22,754 nucleotides of DNA from Nitrospirota bacterium (GTDB lineage Bacteria; Nitrospirota; CAKKRA01; 9FT-COMBO-42-15), in assembly GCA_016195585.1 (NCBI GenBank), contig JACPZJ010000109.1, positions 1 through 22,754 on the forward strand. The letters run 5' to 3'. This document shows, piece by piece, positions 1 through 7,859 of the stretch; the stretch's first letter is position 1, and the number at the start of each line of letters is the position of its first letter. The translations under genes were made by a program, and so were the position numbers. The notes under the pieces were generated by a model that worked only from the letters and a program-made list of their open reading frames with translations, made no database searches and had not been told where the DNA came from.

Positions 1-4
1 GCGT

Positions 5-36
5 CCCCCCTTACTAAGGGGGGAATTAAGGGGGGT
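5..36. repeat. C/G-rich palindromic repeat, family A
   Basis: The arms CCCCCCTTA and TAAGGGGGG flank a single central base at 5-23, and a further GGGGGG run follows at 31-36. The same core recurs at 2478-2570, 8015-8092, 8622-8732 and 22665-22710, so this is a dispersed small repeat and not chance. It lies upstream of the first cheY and is probably cut by the window edge. No transposase is associated with any copy. Confidence 0.75.
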
Positions 37-45
37 GTGGTATTT

Positions 46-67
46 GCATGAATAAATTCATGCCTAC
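46..67. repeat. Half copy of palindromic repeat family B
   Basis: GCATGAAT/ATTCATGC forms a short hairpin followed by CTAC. The layout matches the right half of the longer repeat at 5118-5167, where GCACGG/CCGTGC is followed by CTAC. It sits just upstream of cheY, within its presumed leader. Seen directly; the family assignment is by similarity of layout. Confidence 0.5.
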
Positions 68-106
68 AATTTTTGCAGCTAAGTTATAGAACATTAGGAG
101 TTAATT

Positions 107-475
107 ATGAGTAAGAATATCCTAATAATTGAAGATTCCTTAACCATGAGGTCAATGATTGCAGCAATAATTGAGGAGATGGGTGATTTTATAATTACTG
201 AAGCAGCAAGTGGATTTGAGGCATTAAAGGCGCTGCCCACACGAAACTTTGACCTGATAATAACCGATATAAACATGCCTGATATAAACGGCCTTGAGAT
301 TGTTAATTTTGTTAAGAACCATCCAAACTACAAGAATATCCCGCTGATAATTGTTACAACAGAGAGAAGCGAGGAAGACAGGAAGAAGGGGCTTGCCCTC
401 GGCGCTGCAGACTATGTTACCAAACCATTTAAGTCCGAAGACTTGCAAAAAGTAGTAAGGAGAATCGTAGGATAA
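107..475 (+). CDS. cheY: CheY-like single-domain response regulator
   Basis: A 122-residue stand-alone receiver domain. The acidic pair E9-D10, phosphoacceptor D54 (in TDINMP), switch threonine T84 and lysine K106 (KPF) are all present, so it should accept phosphate from CheA. The length is typical of CheY, with no output domain, which implies action by protein binding to a motor or another target. AGGAG at 96-100 lies 6 bases before the ATG. Its stop codon shares a base with the start of cheA at 475, so the two are translationally linked. A second CheY lies at 13993. Which one drives an output cannot be told; no flagellar genes are visible. Confidence 0.93.
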   Translation: MSKNILIIEDSLTMRSMIAAIIEEMGDFIITEAASGFEALKALPTRNFDLIITDINMPDINGLEIVNFVKNHPNYKNIPLIIVTTERSEEDRKKGLALGAADYVTKPFKSEDLQKVVRRIVG

Positions 476-726
476 TGGAAGAGAAGAAGAAAGAGGAATC
501 CCATTTAGAATTTATAGCTGAGGCAGAAGAGATTATTGAGCTGATCAGCAAAAATCTCATTACACTGGAAAAGTCTCAGGGGAAGCCGCCTCAGCCGGAT
601 GTGGTTAATGCAATATTCAGGGGTGTGCATACACTGAAGGGTATTGCCGGGATGATGGGTTTTAATAATATTACAGAGTTCAGCCACACCCTTGAGAACC
701 TCCTTGACTTCTCTTTGAGAGTGTAG
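475..726 (+). CDS. cheA: CheA, N-terminal Hpt fragment (frame broken)
   Basis: The first 75 or so residues are a clear histidine phosphotransfer (P1) domain: FRGVHTLKG with phospho-accepting H52, then the helix ending HTLENLLD. The frame then runs into TAG at 724-726. The rest of the Hpt helix bundle (LLFESVDNLRNLLE) continues in another frame from about 708. Compared with Hpt domains such as that of Thermotoga CheA, roughly 15 residues between LLD and LLFESVD are missing. The best reading is a deletion of about 43-46 bp of length 1 mod 3, which shifts the frame. As given, phosphoryl entry and kinase core are on separate polypeptides. It could be an assembly error. Confidence 0.85.
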   Translation: MEEKKKEESHLEFIAEAEEIIELISKNLITLEKSQGKPPQPDVVNAIFRGVHTLKGIAGMMGFNNITEFSHTLENLLDFSLRV

Positions 727-776
727 ACAATCTTAGAAACCTGCTTGAAAGGGTAAGCAAGGAAGGCAATGATAAT

Positions 777-2477
777 TTGGATATTGCGAAGCTCCTTTCT
801 AATCTTGAGAATATCCTTAAAAAGGGGCCTGAGGATGATGCAAGGCACAGATTAGAGGAGCTTGATCTTGACCCTAATATTCTAAAGGTACTCACCGAAT
901 ATGAGACCCACCGCCTTGAAGAAAATATAAGGCTGGGCGCTAATATCTATGAGGTGACTGCTGGTTTTAATCTTGAGACCTTTGATAAGGACCTCAGTGA
1001 CATTAACTCAACCATATCCACCTTTGGCGAGGTGATAACCACGCTGCCAACCTCAGGGGCTTCGCCTGATGTGGGGATAGAGTTTCGCCTCATTATCGGC
1101 ACAAAGGAGGATTACAGCTATGTATCATCACTTCTTTCAAGCAACAGGGTAAAGGTAAAGGAGATGAGGTATGAGAGAAAGAAGGAGAAAAAGATAAAGG
1201 GTGAGGAGCGTGAGGAGGCAGAGGCACAGACAGAGGATCTCCCGTCAAGCGTCAAGAGCCTGAGCATGACAGTAAGGGTGAATATAAACCGCCTTGACAA
1301 GCTCCTTAACATTGTGGGTGAACTGCTCCTTAATAAGGCAATCATCTCCCATATAAGCAAGGATTTAAGGAATATGCAGGGTCTTACAGATACTGCGATT
1401 GAGCTTGAAAAGGCCGCGAGGGCACTGGATAAAAAACTTAATGAGCTTCAGGAGGGCCTTACTGAGGTCAGGATGGTTCCCATAAGCAGTCTATTTGACA
1501 GGCTGACGAGGATGATAAGAAAACTCTCAAGGGAATCAGGGAAGATTATTGATATAAGGATATTCGGCGAGGATACTGAGCTGGACAGGCTGATGGTGGA
1601 AGAGATTGCAGACCCTCTTATGCATATAATCAGAAATGCCATTGATCATGGCATTGAGTCTCAGGAAGAGCGGATTAAGGCAGGCAAAAAGGAGATAGGC
1701 ACAATCAAGCTTTCTGCCATGCAAAAAGGGAACCATGTTGTTATTGAGGTAGAGGATGATGGAAGCGGAATAGACTTTAAGAAGGTTAAGGAGAAGGCTG
1801 TTGAAAAGGGGTTGATTGGCGCTAATACCCCCTTTACAGAAAAAGAGGCAATAGACCTTTTGTTTACGCCGGGCTTTTCCACAAGCAAGACAGTTACAGA
1901 GATCTCCGGCAGAGGCGTAGGCCTTGATGTAGTGAGAAAGAATCTTGTAAAGCTAAACGGTATAATTGATATTGAGACAGAGGTGAAGAAAGGGACAAAA
2001 TTCATGCTTACCCTGCCAATTACACTGATGATTTTAAAGGCGCTGATTGTTCAGGTGGGCAGCGAGATATATGCGTTGCCGATTAATTCTGTATCTGAAA
2101 GTATGAGGATAACCAGCAGGGACATACAGACAGTAGAGAGGAGAGAGGTAATTAAACTCAGGGAAAGGACGCTCCCCATATTAAGGCTTGATGAGGCCTT
2201 TGAAATGAAAAGCAGAAGGGGCAGTAATGAGAAGGTGTATGTAGTTGTTGTCGGATCAGGCAGCAGGAGGATAGGCTTTGTAGTTGATTCCCTGCTTGGG
2301 CAGCAGGAGATTGTTATAAAATCCATAGGAAAGGCGCTGTCAAGTATACGGGGCATTGCAGGGGCTACAGAACTCGGCAGCAGAAAGACCATCCTCGTTC
2401 TTGATGTTGGTGTGCTTATAGAAGAGGCCATAGAAGGATATAAGGGTAAAGAGGAGAGAATAACAAGCCTTGCATAA
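777..2477 (+). CDS. cheA: CheA histidine kinase, main fragment
   Basis: This is the sensor-coupled autokinase of the chemosensory array, a cytoplasmic protein docking to receptor tips with CheW. Residues 1-40 finish the Hpt bundle (the frame is open from 708). A linker domain with EYETHRLEEN is followed by the dimerisation helices (about 162-235) and the HATPase domain. In the latter the N box lies at 276-295 (HIIRNAIDHG), G1 is DDGSGID at 327-333 and G2 is SGRGVGLDVV at 377-386. A CheW-like P5 domain closes the protein, and no receiver is fused at the C terminus. TTG at 777 is only a nominal start, with no ribosome site; in the intact gene translation would begin at 475. All kinase motifs are intact, so only the Hpt region is damaged. 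Confidence 0.9.
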   Translation: MDIAKLLSNLENILKKGPEDDARHRLEELDLDPNILKVLTEYETHRLEENIRLGANIYEVTAGFNLETFDKDLSDINSTISTFGEVITTLPTSGASPDVGIEFRLIIGTKEDYSYVSSLLSSNRVKVKEMRYERKKEKKIKGEEREEAEAQTEDLPSSVKSLSMTVRVNINRLDKLLNIVGELLLNKAIISHISKDLRNMQGLTDTAIELEKAARALDKKLNELQEGLTEVRMVPISSLFDRLTRMIRKLSRESGKIIDIRIFGEDTELDRLMVEEIADPLMHIIRNAIDHGIESQEERIKAGKKEIGTIKLSAMQKGNHVVIEVEDDGSGIDFKKVKEKAVEKGLIGANTPFTEKEAIDLLFTPGFSTSKTVTEISGRGVGLDVVRKNLVKLNGIIDIETEVKKGTKFMLTLPITLMILKALIVQVGSEIYALPINSVSESMRITSRDIQTVERREVIKLRERTLPILRLDEAFEMKSRRGSNEKVYVVVVGSGSRRIGFVVDSLLGQQEIVIKSIGKALSSIRGIAGATELGSRKTILVLDVGVLIEEAIEGYKGKEERITSLA

Positions 2478-2570
2478 AAAATCCCCCTCACCCCCCAATA
2501 ATCCCCCATCCCCCCTTTACTAAAGGGGGGCAAGGGGGATTGAATAAGGGGGGACTCAGGGGGGATTTTA
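2478..2570. repeat. Compound family A palindrome between cheA and REC-GGDEF
   Basis: Nested inverted arms: an outer AAAATCCCCC against GGGGGGATTTT, and an inner CCCCCCTTTA against TAAAGGGGGG around 2510-2530. It begins directly after the cheA stop codon and ends against the AGGAG ribosome site at 2570-2574 of the next gene, so it fills the whole gap. It could fold as a strong RNA hairpin in the transcript and influence mRNA decay or downstream expression. It lacks a clean T-run, so it is not a convincing terminator. Confidence 0.8.
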
Positions 2571-2579
2571 GGAGCAAAT

Positions 2580-3524
2580 ATGGAAAAAAGGGTGCTGGTA
2601 ATAGACGACTCAGAACAGACAAGAAAGAATCTTATTGAGATATTAAAGGGCGCGAAGCTCTTTAATGTATATCTTGAGGCAGAGGATGGTGTTGAGGCAT
2701 TCAGGATATTATCAAGGGATAAGGTGGATATAATAATCTCTGATGTTATTATGCCGAGGATGGACGGCTTTAAATTTCTGGCGCTTGTTAAAAAAGACAG
2801 GGAGTTAAGGGATATCCCGGTAATAATGCTGACCATAAGAGGAGAGATGATTGACAAGATAAGGGGGCTTGATATAGGCGCAGACGATTATATCATCAAG
2901 CCCTTTAATGCGGATGAACTTATTGCAAAGGTTAAGGTCTTTTTAAGGATAAAGGCGCTGCAGGACGATTTAAAAGCCAAGAATCTTGAATTAGAAAAGC
3001 TGAGCGTTATTGATCACCTTACGCAGCTTTTTAACAGGAGATATTTCTATGATACCCTTAGAAAGGAATTTAAGCGCTCTGAAAGATATAACCTGAAGGT
3101 AACATCTATGCTTATTGATCTGGACAATTTTAAGGAGGTAAATGATAACTATGGGCATCTTACCGGCGACCTTGTATTAAAAGAGGTGGCCATGATCCTT
3201 GTGGGTTCTGTGCGTGAACACGATACAGTAGCACGATACGGAGGGGATGAGTTTGGCATTATCCTCCCCCAGAAGAACGGGGATGGCGCAAAGGTTGTTG
3301 CAGAGAGGATAATCAGGACAGTAGATGATTATCGTTTTGCAAAGAATGTAGAAGAGATAAAGGAAGGGATAAAACTGACTGTGAGTATAGGGATTGTGAC
3401 ATATCCTGAACATAAGGTTGCAAATTATGAAGATATAATAAAGCTGGCAGACAGTGCACTTTACAATGCAAAGGCAAAAAGAAACAGCTATTGCATATAT
3501 AATACTGCATTAAAGAAGCAGTGA
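2580..3524 (+). CDS. Response regulator with diguanylate cyclase output (REC-GGDEF)
   Basis: Makes the second messenger c-di-GMP from two GTP when its receiver is phosphorylated. REC occupies residues 1-123, with D9-D10, phosphoacceptor D55, T85 and K107. A coiled linker (about 124-142) joins it to the GGDEF domain. The active site is GGDEF at 221-225, and an inhibitory I-site R212-x-x-D215 lies five residues ahead of it, so product feedback is expected. AGGAG at 2570-2574 is five bases before the ATG. Its place inside the che cluster, with no kinase other than CheA nearby, makes CheA the likely phosphodonor, as WspE is for WspR. A paralogue with the same layout is on the - strand at 19239. 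Confidence 0.93.
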   Translation: MEKRVLVIDDSEQTRKNLIEILKGAKLFNVYLEAEDGVEAFRILSRDKVDIIISDVIMPRMDGFKFLALVKKDRELRDIPVIMLTIRGEMIDKIRGLDIGADDYIIKPFNADELIAKVKVFLRIKALQDDLKAKNLELEKLSVIDHLTQLFNRRYFYDTLRKEFKRSERYNLKVTSMLIDLDNFKEVNDNYGHLTGDLVLKEVAMILVGSVREHDTVARYGGDEFGIILPQKNGDGAKVVAERIIRTVDDYRFAKNVEEIKEGIKLTVSIGIVTYPEHKVANYEDIIKLADSALYNAKAKRNSYCIYNTALKKQ

Positions 3525-3542
3525 TTATATAAGGATAAGGGT

Positions 3543-4190
3543 ATGGCAAATTCCTCATCAAAAAAAGGAAAAAAGAAAAAAGACGAACAGGACACGGCCA
3601 AAATCACAGAAAGAGAGAAGCAGGTAAAAGAGGCAGTTGAGCCTGCCTGTTCGGCAGACAGGGTGGAACAATCATCTTTGGAAGCCGGATCGGAGATGCT
3701 GCCGGAGGTTGCTGATGATTTATCAGGCGAGATGACTGTTGTTGAGGAAGAGAAGACAGAGCTCCTTGCCTTCAGGCTTTTGAATGAAGAGTATGGCGTT
3801 GAGATAAACAGGATAAAGGAGATTATTAAACCTGTGGAGATAACAAATGTCCCGAGGACACCTGATTTTGTTGAAGGGATAATCTCCCTTAGAGGGGTTA
3901 TTGTACCTGTATATAATCTGAAGAAGAGGCTCAAATTCGCTGCCCACTCAGAAGAATCAGACGTGGTTTTTGATAATGCCAAGAGGATATTGGTAGTCAA
4001 TTTTGATAATGAGTTAATTGGAATAATTGTTGATGCTGTAACAGGCGTAATAAAATTAAGCAAGGGCTCAATAGAGCCGACCCCGCCGGTGATAAAGGGT
4101 GTTGACGCAGAGTATCTAAAAGGTGTCGGAAGATTTAATGACAGGCTTTTGATACTTTTGGATATAGACAGGGTATTAAAATGGGAGTAG
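3543..4190 (+). CDS. cheW: CheW coupling protein with charged N-terminal tail
   Basis: CheW links receptors to CheA. The CheW fold covers residues 72-213 (AFRLLNEEYGVEI, then FVEGIISLRGVIVPV and VDAVTGVIKL), a full domain. Ahead of it are about 70 hydrophilic residues rich in Lys and Glu, with no predicted fold and unlike the second CheW at 7356, which has only a short tail. Part of that tail (PACSADR) is encoded by a small palindrome at 3642-3662. The ATG is preceded by AAGGATAAGGG at 3531-3541. The extra tail might tune array packing or be mere low-complexity growth; nothing here decides. Confidence 0.9.
   Translation: MANSSSKKGKKKKDEQDTAKITEREKQVKEAVEPACSADRVEQSSLEAGSEMLPEVADDLSGEMTVVEEEKTELLAFRLLNEEYGVEINRIKEIIKPVEITNVPRTPDFVEGIISLRGVIVPVYNLKKRLKFAAHSEESDVVFDNAKRILVVNFDNELIGIIVDAVTGVIKLSKGSIEPTPPVIKGVDAEYLKGVGRFNDRLLILLDIDRVLKWE
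3642..3662. repeat. Short palindrome inside the cheW tail
   Basis: CCTG-C-CTG, loop TTCGG, CAG-A-CAGG: seven base pairs with one mismatch. It is read in frame as part of PACSADR. Related CCTGCCTG/CAGACAGG elements are common dispersed repeats in MAG genomes, which is why I mark it, but only this copy was seen in the window. Confidence 0.45.
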
Positions 4191-4232
4191 GGCCGAAGTA
4201 AAAATTTATTAACCTTAAATAGGAGGTGTTTT

Positions 4233-5102
4233 ATGAAAAGGGTATTATTTAAGATTGTATGGTTATTTCTAATCGTGCCCGCTCTTATATCTCTGAACGC
4301 AGGTGTCCTGATGGCAGAGGAAGTGGTAAAGATGGCAATATTTCCCCGTAAGCCCACACTTGAGACTGTAAAGGCATACGAACCACTGGCACAATATCTG
4401 ACTTCAAAGATTGGGAAGAAGGTTGAATTGTTAGTGTATAAGGATTTTAATGCCTTCTGGGATGGTATGAAAAAGAGGGAGGGTGACCTTGTTCACTTCA
4501 ATCAGTATCAGTACATAAAGGGCCATAAAGAACTCAGCTATGATGTATTTCTCATGAATGAGGAGTCTGGTTCAGCCAGAATAAATGCAGCAATCATAGT
4601 AAGGAAAGACAGCGGGATTAATAATCTTTCAGATTTAAAAGGAAAGAAGATATTATTTGGCGGCGGCAGGCAGGCAATGCAATCTTATATCGGGGCTACA
4701 CAGATATTGAAAAAGCACGGCCTCAAAGAAAGCGATTATGTTGTGGATTTTGCGATAAATCCCCCGAGCACTGCTATAGCTGTTTTTAATAAGGCAGCAG
4801 ATGCCGCTGGTGTGGGTGAGGTGGTTCTCAACCTCTCAGCGATAAAAGAAAGGATTGATGTGAGCCAGTTAAAGGTTCTTGCGAAGGGCGATGAACTTCC
4901 GATGCTCTGCTGGGCTGTTAAAAAGGAGATGAATAAAGATGTGGCTGAAAAGATAAAGAAGGCCATGATAGGGCTTAAAAATGATGAGGAAGGTAAAAAG
5001 ATATTGAAAGAGGCTGAGGCTACGGCCTTTGTTCCTGCTACGGATAAGGACTATGACCTTGTGCGCAAGATAGTAAAAGAGGCGTTAGACGAGGAGTATT
5101 AA
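4233..5102 (+). CDS. PhnD-like periplasmic phosphate/phosphonate-type binding protein
   Basis: A secreted solute-binding protein of the PhnD family. Signal peptide: basic MKR, hydrophobic core, likely cut after A28 (VLMA/EE). The mature part has the family pattern: PLAQYLTSKIGKKVEL near the start, DLVHFNQYQYIKGH, then DLKGKKILFGGG and PPSTAIAVFNKAADAAGVGE. At 289 residues it is full length. AGGAGGTG at 4221-4228 is a strong ribosome site. No permease or ATPase gene is beside it; instead it stands between cheW and the MCP. The inference is that it captures a ligand and presents it to the MCP periplasmic domain, in the way binding proteins feed some chemoreceptors. The actual ligand is unknown, since PhnD-like proteins bind many oxyanions and small organics. 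Confidence 0.85.
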   Translation: MKRVLFKIVWLFLIVPALISLNAGVLMAEEVVKMAIFPRKPTLETVKAYEPLAQYLTSKIGKKVELLVYKDFNAFWDGMKKREGDLVHFNQYQYIKGHKELSYDVFLMNEESGSARINAAIIVRKDSGINNLSDLKGKKILFGGGRQAMQSYIGATQILKKHGLKESDYVVDFAINPPSTAIAVFNKAADAAGVGEVVLNLSAIKERIDVSQLKVLAKGDELPMLCWAVKKEMNKDVAEKIKKAMIGLKNDEEGKKILKEAEATAFVPATDKDYDLVRKIVKEALDEEY

Positions 5103-5117
5103 TCTAACGATGAATTT

Positions 5118-5167
5118 GTAGGCACGAATTTATTCGTGCAAAATAGCACGGTTAAAACCGTGCCTAC
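5118..5167. repeat. Palindromic repeat family B (double hairpin)
   Basis: Outer arms GTAGGCACG (5118-5126) and CGTGCCTAC (5159-5167) enclose two hairpins, GCACGAAT/ATTCGTGC at 5122-5139 and GCACGGTT/AACCGTGC at 5146-5163. The half copy at 46-67 shares the right-hand plan. It occupies the gap between the PhnD-like gene and the MCP gene. Confidence 0.8.
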
Positions 5168-5173
5168 ATTAGT

Positions 5174-5200
5174 CAAACCCCGCTATTTAAGCGAGGTTTG
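5174..5200 (+). terminator. Possible hairpin terminator or attenuator before the MCP gene
   Basis: CAAACCCCGC and GCGAGGTTTG can pair with one mismatch around the loop TATTTAA. The following GGTATTTATTG is only weakly T-rich, so intrinsic termination may be partial or absent. It lies in the largest gap in the cluster (5103-5276), directly after a family B repeat. Confidence 0.35.
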
Positions 5201-5276
5201 GGTATTTATTGCACCCAGCTTTTAAAGAGGGCGAGGAGAATTTTCCAGCATAAGGTTTTATTTGAAGGGGTATTTT

Positions 5277-7340
5277 ATGAAGATATTAAATTTGAATAAG
5301 ATAGGTATCAAGATAATAACCATAACTACCTGTATAATTATTTTAATGATGGTGGCGGTTGCCACAAGGGTCATACTCTCAGAGAAAAAAGGCTTTACAG
5401 ACGAGCTTGCCAATAAAGGCGGTAGCCTCGCAAGATTCATGTCAAAGGTAGTCCCTGCCTCAATCTTGACATATGACATATCAATGCTTGACAGCTATGT
5501 AAAGGAGCTGACAAAGGATAAGGAGGTAATCTACTCAGTTATCCTGAATAAGGAAGGCGCCTTTATCTCTGCCCATCTGGACAGGGAAAAAAAGGTGATT
5601 TCAGGATTGAAAAGCAAGGATGATGATGTAAAAGGCCTCATAAAAGAGATTAGTCTGATGAAGGATATTATTGAGATAGAACAGCCGATAATTTATCAGA
5701 ATGAGGCGCTGGGTGTTATAAGGATCGGCCTGACAAAGCAGTTGCTTAATGAAAAAATAAATAAGCAGATTCTGGCAATAGTTATAGTAAGCCTGATAGG
5801 AATTATTTTTGCAATTATAGCCATTACATTCTATGTAACAAACAGGGTTGTTTCGCCGCTTAATAGAGATGTTTCTTTTTCCACTGCCATAGCCGCTGGC
5901 GATATGACCCAGAGGCTTGAGGTTAATACCACTGATGAATTGGGCGTCCTCGGCAATGCATTGAACAAGATGGTTGACGCGCTAAAAGGAATAATTATCA
6001 AGATAAATTCCTCATCAAAAAATGTAGCTGTTACTTCAGGCAGCCTGTCTAATATATCAAAGAGGCTTTCAGAAGGCTCAAATGAGCAGTTAAAGGCAAT
6101 AGAGATAACATCCTCATCCATCTCAGAAATCAATATCTCTCTAAAAGGAACAAATGAATTAGCAGATACGCTCTATCAACTCTCTAATGACACATCCTCA
6201 TCAATACTGGAGATGACAGCGTCAATTAATGAGGTCTCAGGCAGTATAAATGTCCTGTCGGATTCAGTAAATACGAGTTCATCCGCCATTGAGGAGATGT
6301 CTGCCACTATCAAGAGTATTGCTGAAAATGTAGAGCTCCTTTCCTCAGAGGGGGAGCAGACAGCCGCATCCTTAAACGAGATTAGCGCTACTGTGAAGAG
6401 TGTTGAGATGAACGCAAAAGAGGCGACAGAACTCTCAAAGACAGCCAGCAGTGAGGCCTCCAACCTTGGAATAAAATCGGTTGAAAAGACAATAGAAGGC
6501 ATGAATAAGATAAAGGAAAATGTTGTGACCTTTTCAAATATTATAAATGACCTTGGTGAGAAATCAACGATGATAGGCAAGGTAGTGACAGTTATAAATG
6601 AGATTACCGAGCAGACGAATCTTCTGGCATTAAATGCCGCTATTATTGCAGCACAGGCAGGCGAGCATGGAAAGGGATTTGCTGTTGTTGCGGATGAGAT
6701 AAAGGACTTAGCAGAGAGGACTGTTCTTTCAACCAAAGAGATCGCCCAGATAATAGATTTAATACAGAACGGAACAAAAAACGCCATTCTATCCATGAAA
6801 AAGGTAACAGAGACCGTTGAAGAAGGAGGAAGGCTCTCAAAAGATGCATACAGCGCCCTGAATAAGATTGTTGAGAGTTCAGAGAAATCATTTCAGATGT
6901 CAATATCAATAGAAAAGACGACCAAGGAGCAGGCTGTAGGAATAAAAAGGGTAGATGAGGCGGTGCATAGAATAAGCAAAAATCTGAGGGGGATATCAGA
7001 TTCAACTCAAGAACAAAAGAAGGGAGCAGGCCAGATAGTAGGCGCTGTTGAAAGGATGAAGCTTACAGCCGTTCAGGTTAAACAGGCCACTGTTGAGCAG
7101 GCAAAAGGCACAAAGCAGATAAATAGCGCTGTGGAGATGCTGCTCAATAAGGTGCACGAGGTCTCAAAAACAGCAAAGGAGCAGAAGACAACGAGCGACC
7201 AGATTGTATCAGCAATTGAAAAGATCAGCAGTATTACAAGGCATAATACTGATTTATCATCAGAAATGAGCTCGGCGGTGGTTACTTTACTTGGTGATGC
7301 CGAGGCGCTTAAGAATGAGGTAAGCAGATTTAAAGTGTAA
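5277..7340 (+). CDS. Methyl-accepting chemotaxis protein with very long signalling coiled coil
   Basis: Inner-membrane chemoreceptor. TM1 is about residues 10-31, a periplasmic sensor about 32-163 (probably Cache/PAS-like; family not recognised with certainty), TM2 about 165-187, HAMP about 187-242. A long coiled-coil signalling domain follows, with its hairpin tip near 447-475 (QTNLLALNAAIIAAQAGEHG then KGFAVVADEI). Each arm beyond HAMP is some 215-230 residues, longer than in the E. coli receptors. At the tip, I457 and Q460 replace the usual Glu and Arg of EAAR. No C-terminal CheR-tethering pentapeptide is present; it ends SRFKV. I chose ATG 5277 because GAAGGGG at 5264-5270 lies six bases upstream; a TTG at 5262 would overlap that site. 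It is the only receptor in the window. Confidence 0.93.
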   Translation: MKILNLNKIGIKIITITTCIIILMMVAVATRVILSEKKGFTDELANKGGSLARFMSKVVPASILTYDISMLDSYVKELTKDKEVIYSVILNKEGAFISAHLDREKKVISGLKSKDDDVKGLIKEISLMKDIIEIEQPIIYQNEALGVIRIGLTKQLLNEKINKQILAIVIVSLIGIIFAIIAITFYVTNRVVSPLNRDVSFSTAIAAGDMTQRLEVNTTDELGVLGNALNKMVDALKGIIIKINSSSKNVAVTSGSLSNISKRLSEGSNEQLKAIEITSSSISEINISLKGTNELADTLYQLSNDTSSSILEMTASINEVSGSINVLSDSVNTSSSAIEEMSATIKSIAENVELLSSEGEQTAASLNEISATVKSVEMNAKEATELSKTASSEASNLGIKSVEKTIEGMNKIKENVVTFSNIINDLGEKSTMIGKVVTVINEITEQTNLLALNAAIIAAQAGEHGKGFAVVADEIKDLAERTVLSTKEIAQIIDLIQNGTKNAILSMKKVTETVEEGGRLSKDAYSALNKIVESSEKSFQMSISIEKTTKEQAVGIKRVDEAVHRISKNLRGISDSTQEQKKGAGQIVGAVERMKLTAVQVKQATVEQAKGTKQINSAVEMLLNKVHEVSKTAKEQKTTSDQIVSAIEKISSITRHNTDLSSEMSSAVVTLLGDAEALKNEVSRFKV

Positions 7341-7355
7341 TATCTTGGAGATATT

Positions 7356-7838
7356 ATGGCAGATGTGAGCAAAGAAATTGCTGGGCAGCATATTAAGGTT
7401 GCAGTTTTTACAATCGGCAATCTGGAGTTTGCCCTTGATATAATGCAGATTAAAGAGATCATAAAGCCAATAAAGATTACTGTTATACCAAAGGCCCCGA
7501 GATTTATTGAGGGTGTTATTAATCTCAGGGGAGGCATTATCCCTATTGTTGATCTCAGAAAGCGATTCGGCGTGAAGGCTGCAGGCGCAGAATCTGCCAA
7601 GGAGCGGGTGATAGTAACAAGGCTTAGCAGAAAGGTAATAGGCCTGATTGTTGATTCAGTTACAGATGTCATCTCTTTAGACAAAAAAAATATCAGCCCG
7701 CCCCCGGAGATTGTAAAGGGTATAAGCTCTCAGTTTATAAAAGGGGTTGGAAAATTGGATGACAGGCTCATTCTTTTGATTGATCTTGATACAATTCTCA
7801 CAGCATCTGAAAGGATAAGCCTGAAGGAATCGCTATGA
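7356..7838 (+). CDS. cheW: CheW coupling protein, second copy
   Basis: A 160-residue, nearly pure CheW domain: KVAVFTIGNLEFALDI, then FIEGVINLRGGIIPIVDL and VIGLIVDSVTDVISL. It bridges receptor tips and CheA in the array. GGAG at 7346-7349 precedes the ATG, 15 bases after the MCP stop, so it is very likely co-transcribed with the receptor. It is related to the CheW at 3543 over the whole domain (both have IKEIIKP near the N terminus) but lacks that protein's charged tail. Two CheW proteins per cluster is the Wsp arrangement, where one serves the receptor tip and the other completes the rings; a division of labour here is inference. Confidence 0.93.
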   Translation: MADVSKEIAGQHIKVAVFTIGNLEFALDIMQIKEIIKPIKITVIPKAPRFIEGVINLRGGIIPIVDLRKRFGVKAAGAESAKERVIVTRLSRKVIGLIVDSVTDVISLDKKNISPPPEIVKGISSQFIKGVGKLDDRLILLIDLDTILTASERISLKESL

Positions 7839-7859
7839 TATGGAGGAAATTAATTTATA

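Noticed and set aside
2051..2857. Long - strand open frame across the cheA end and REC-GGDEF start
   Set aside because: It is antisense to two clear genes, runs through a repeat, and has low-complexity Ser/Leu-rich content with no recognisable domain.
3488..4357. 289-codon - strand open frame opposite cheW
   Set aside because: Shadow of cheW and the PhnD-like gene; Ser/Thr/Ile-rich with no domain.
6176..6796. - strand open frame opposite the MCP coiled coil
   Set aside because: Arises from the regular codon pattern of the coiled coil; no ribosome site or family.
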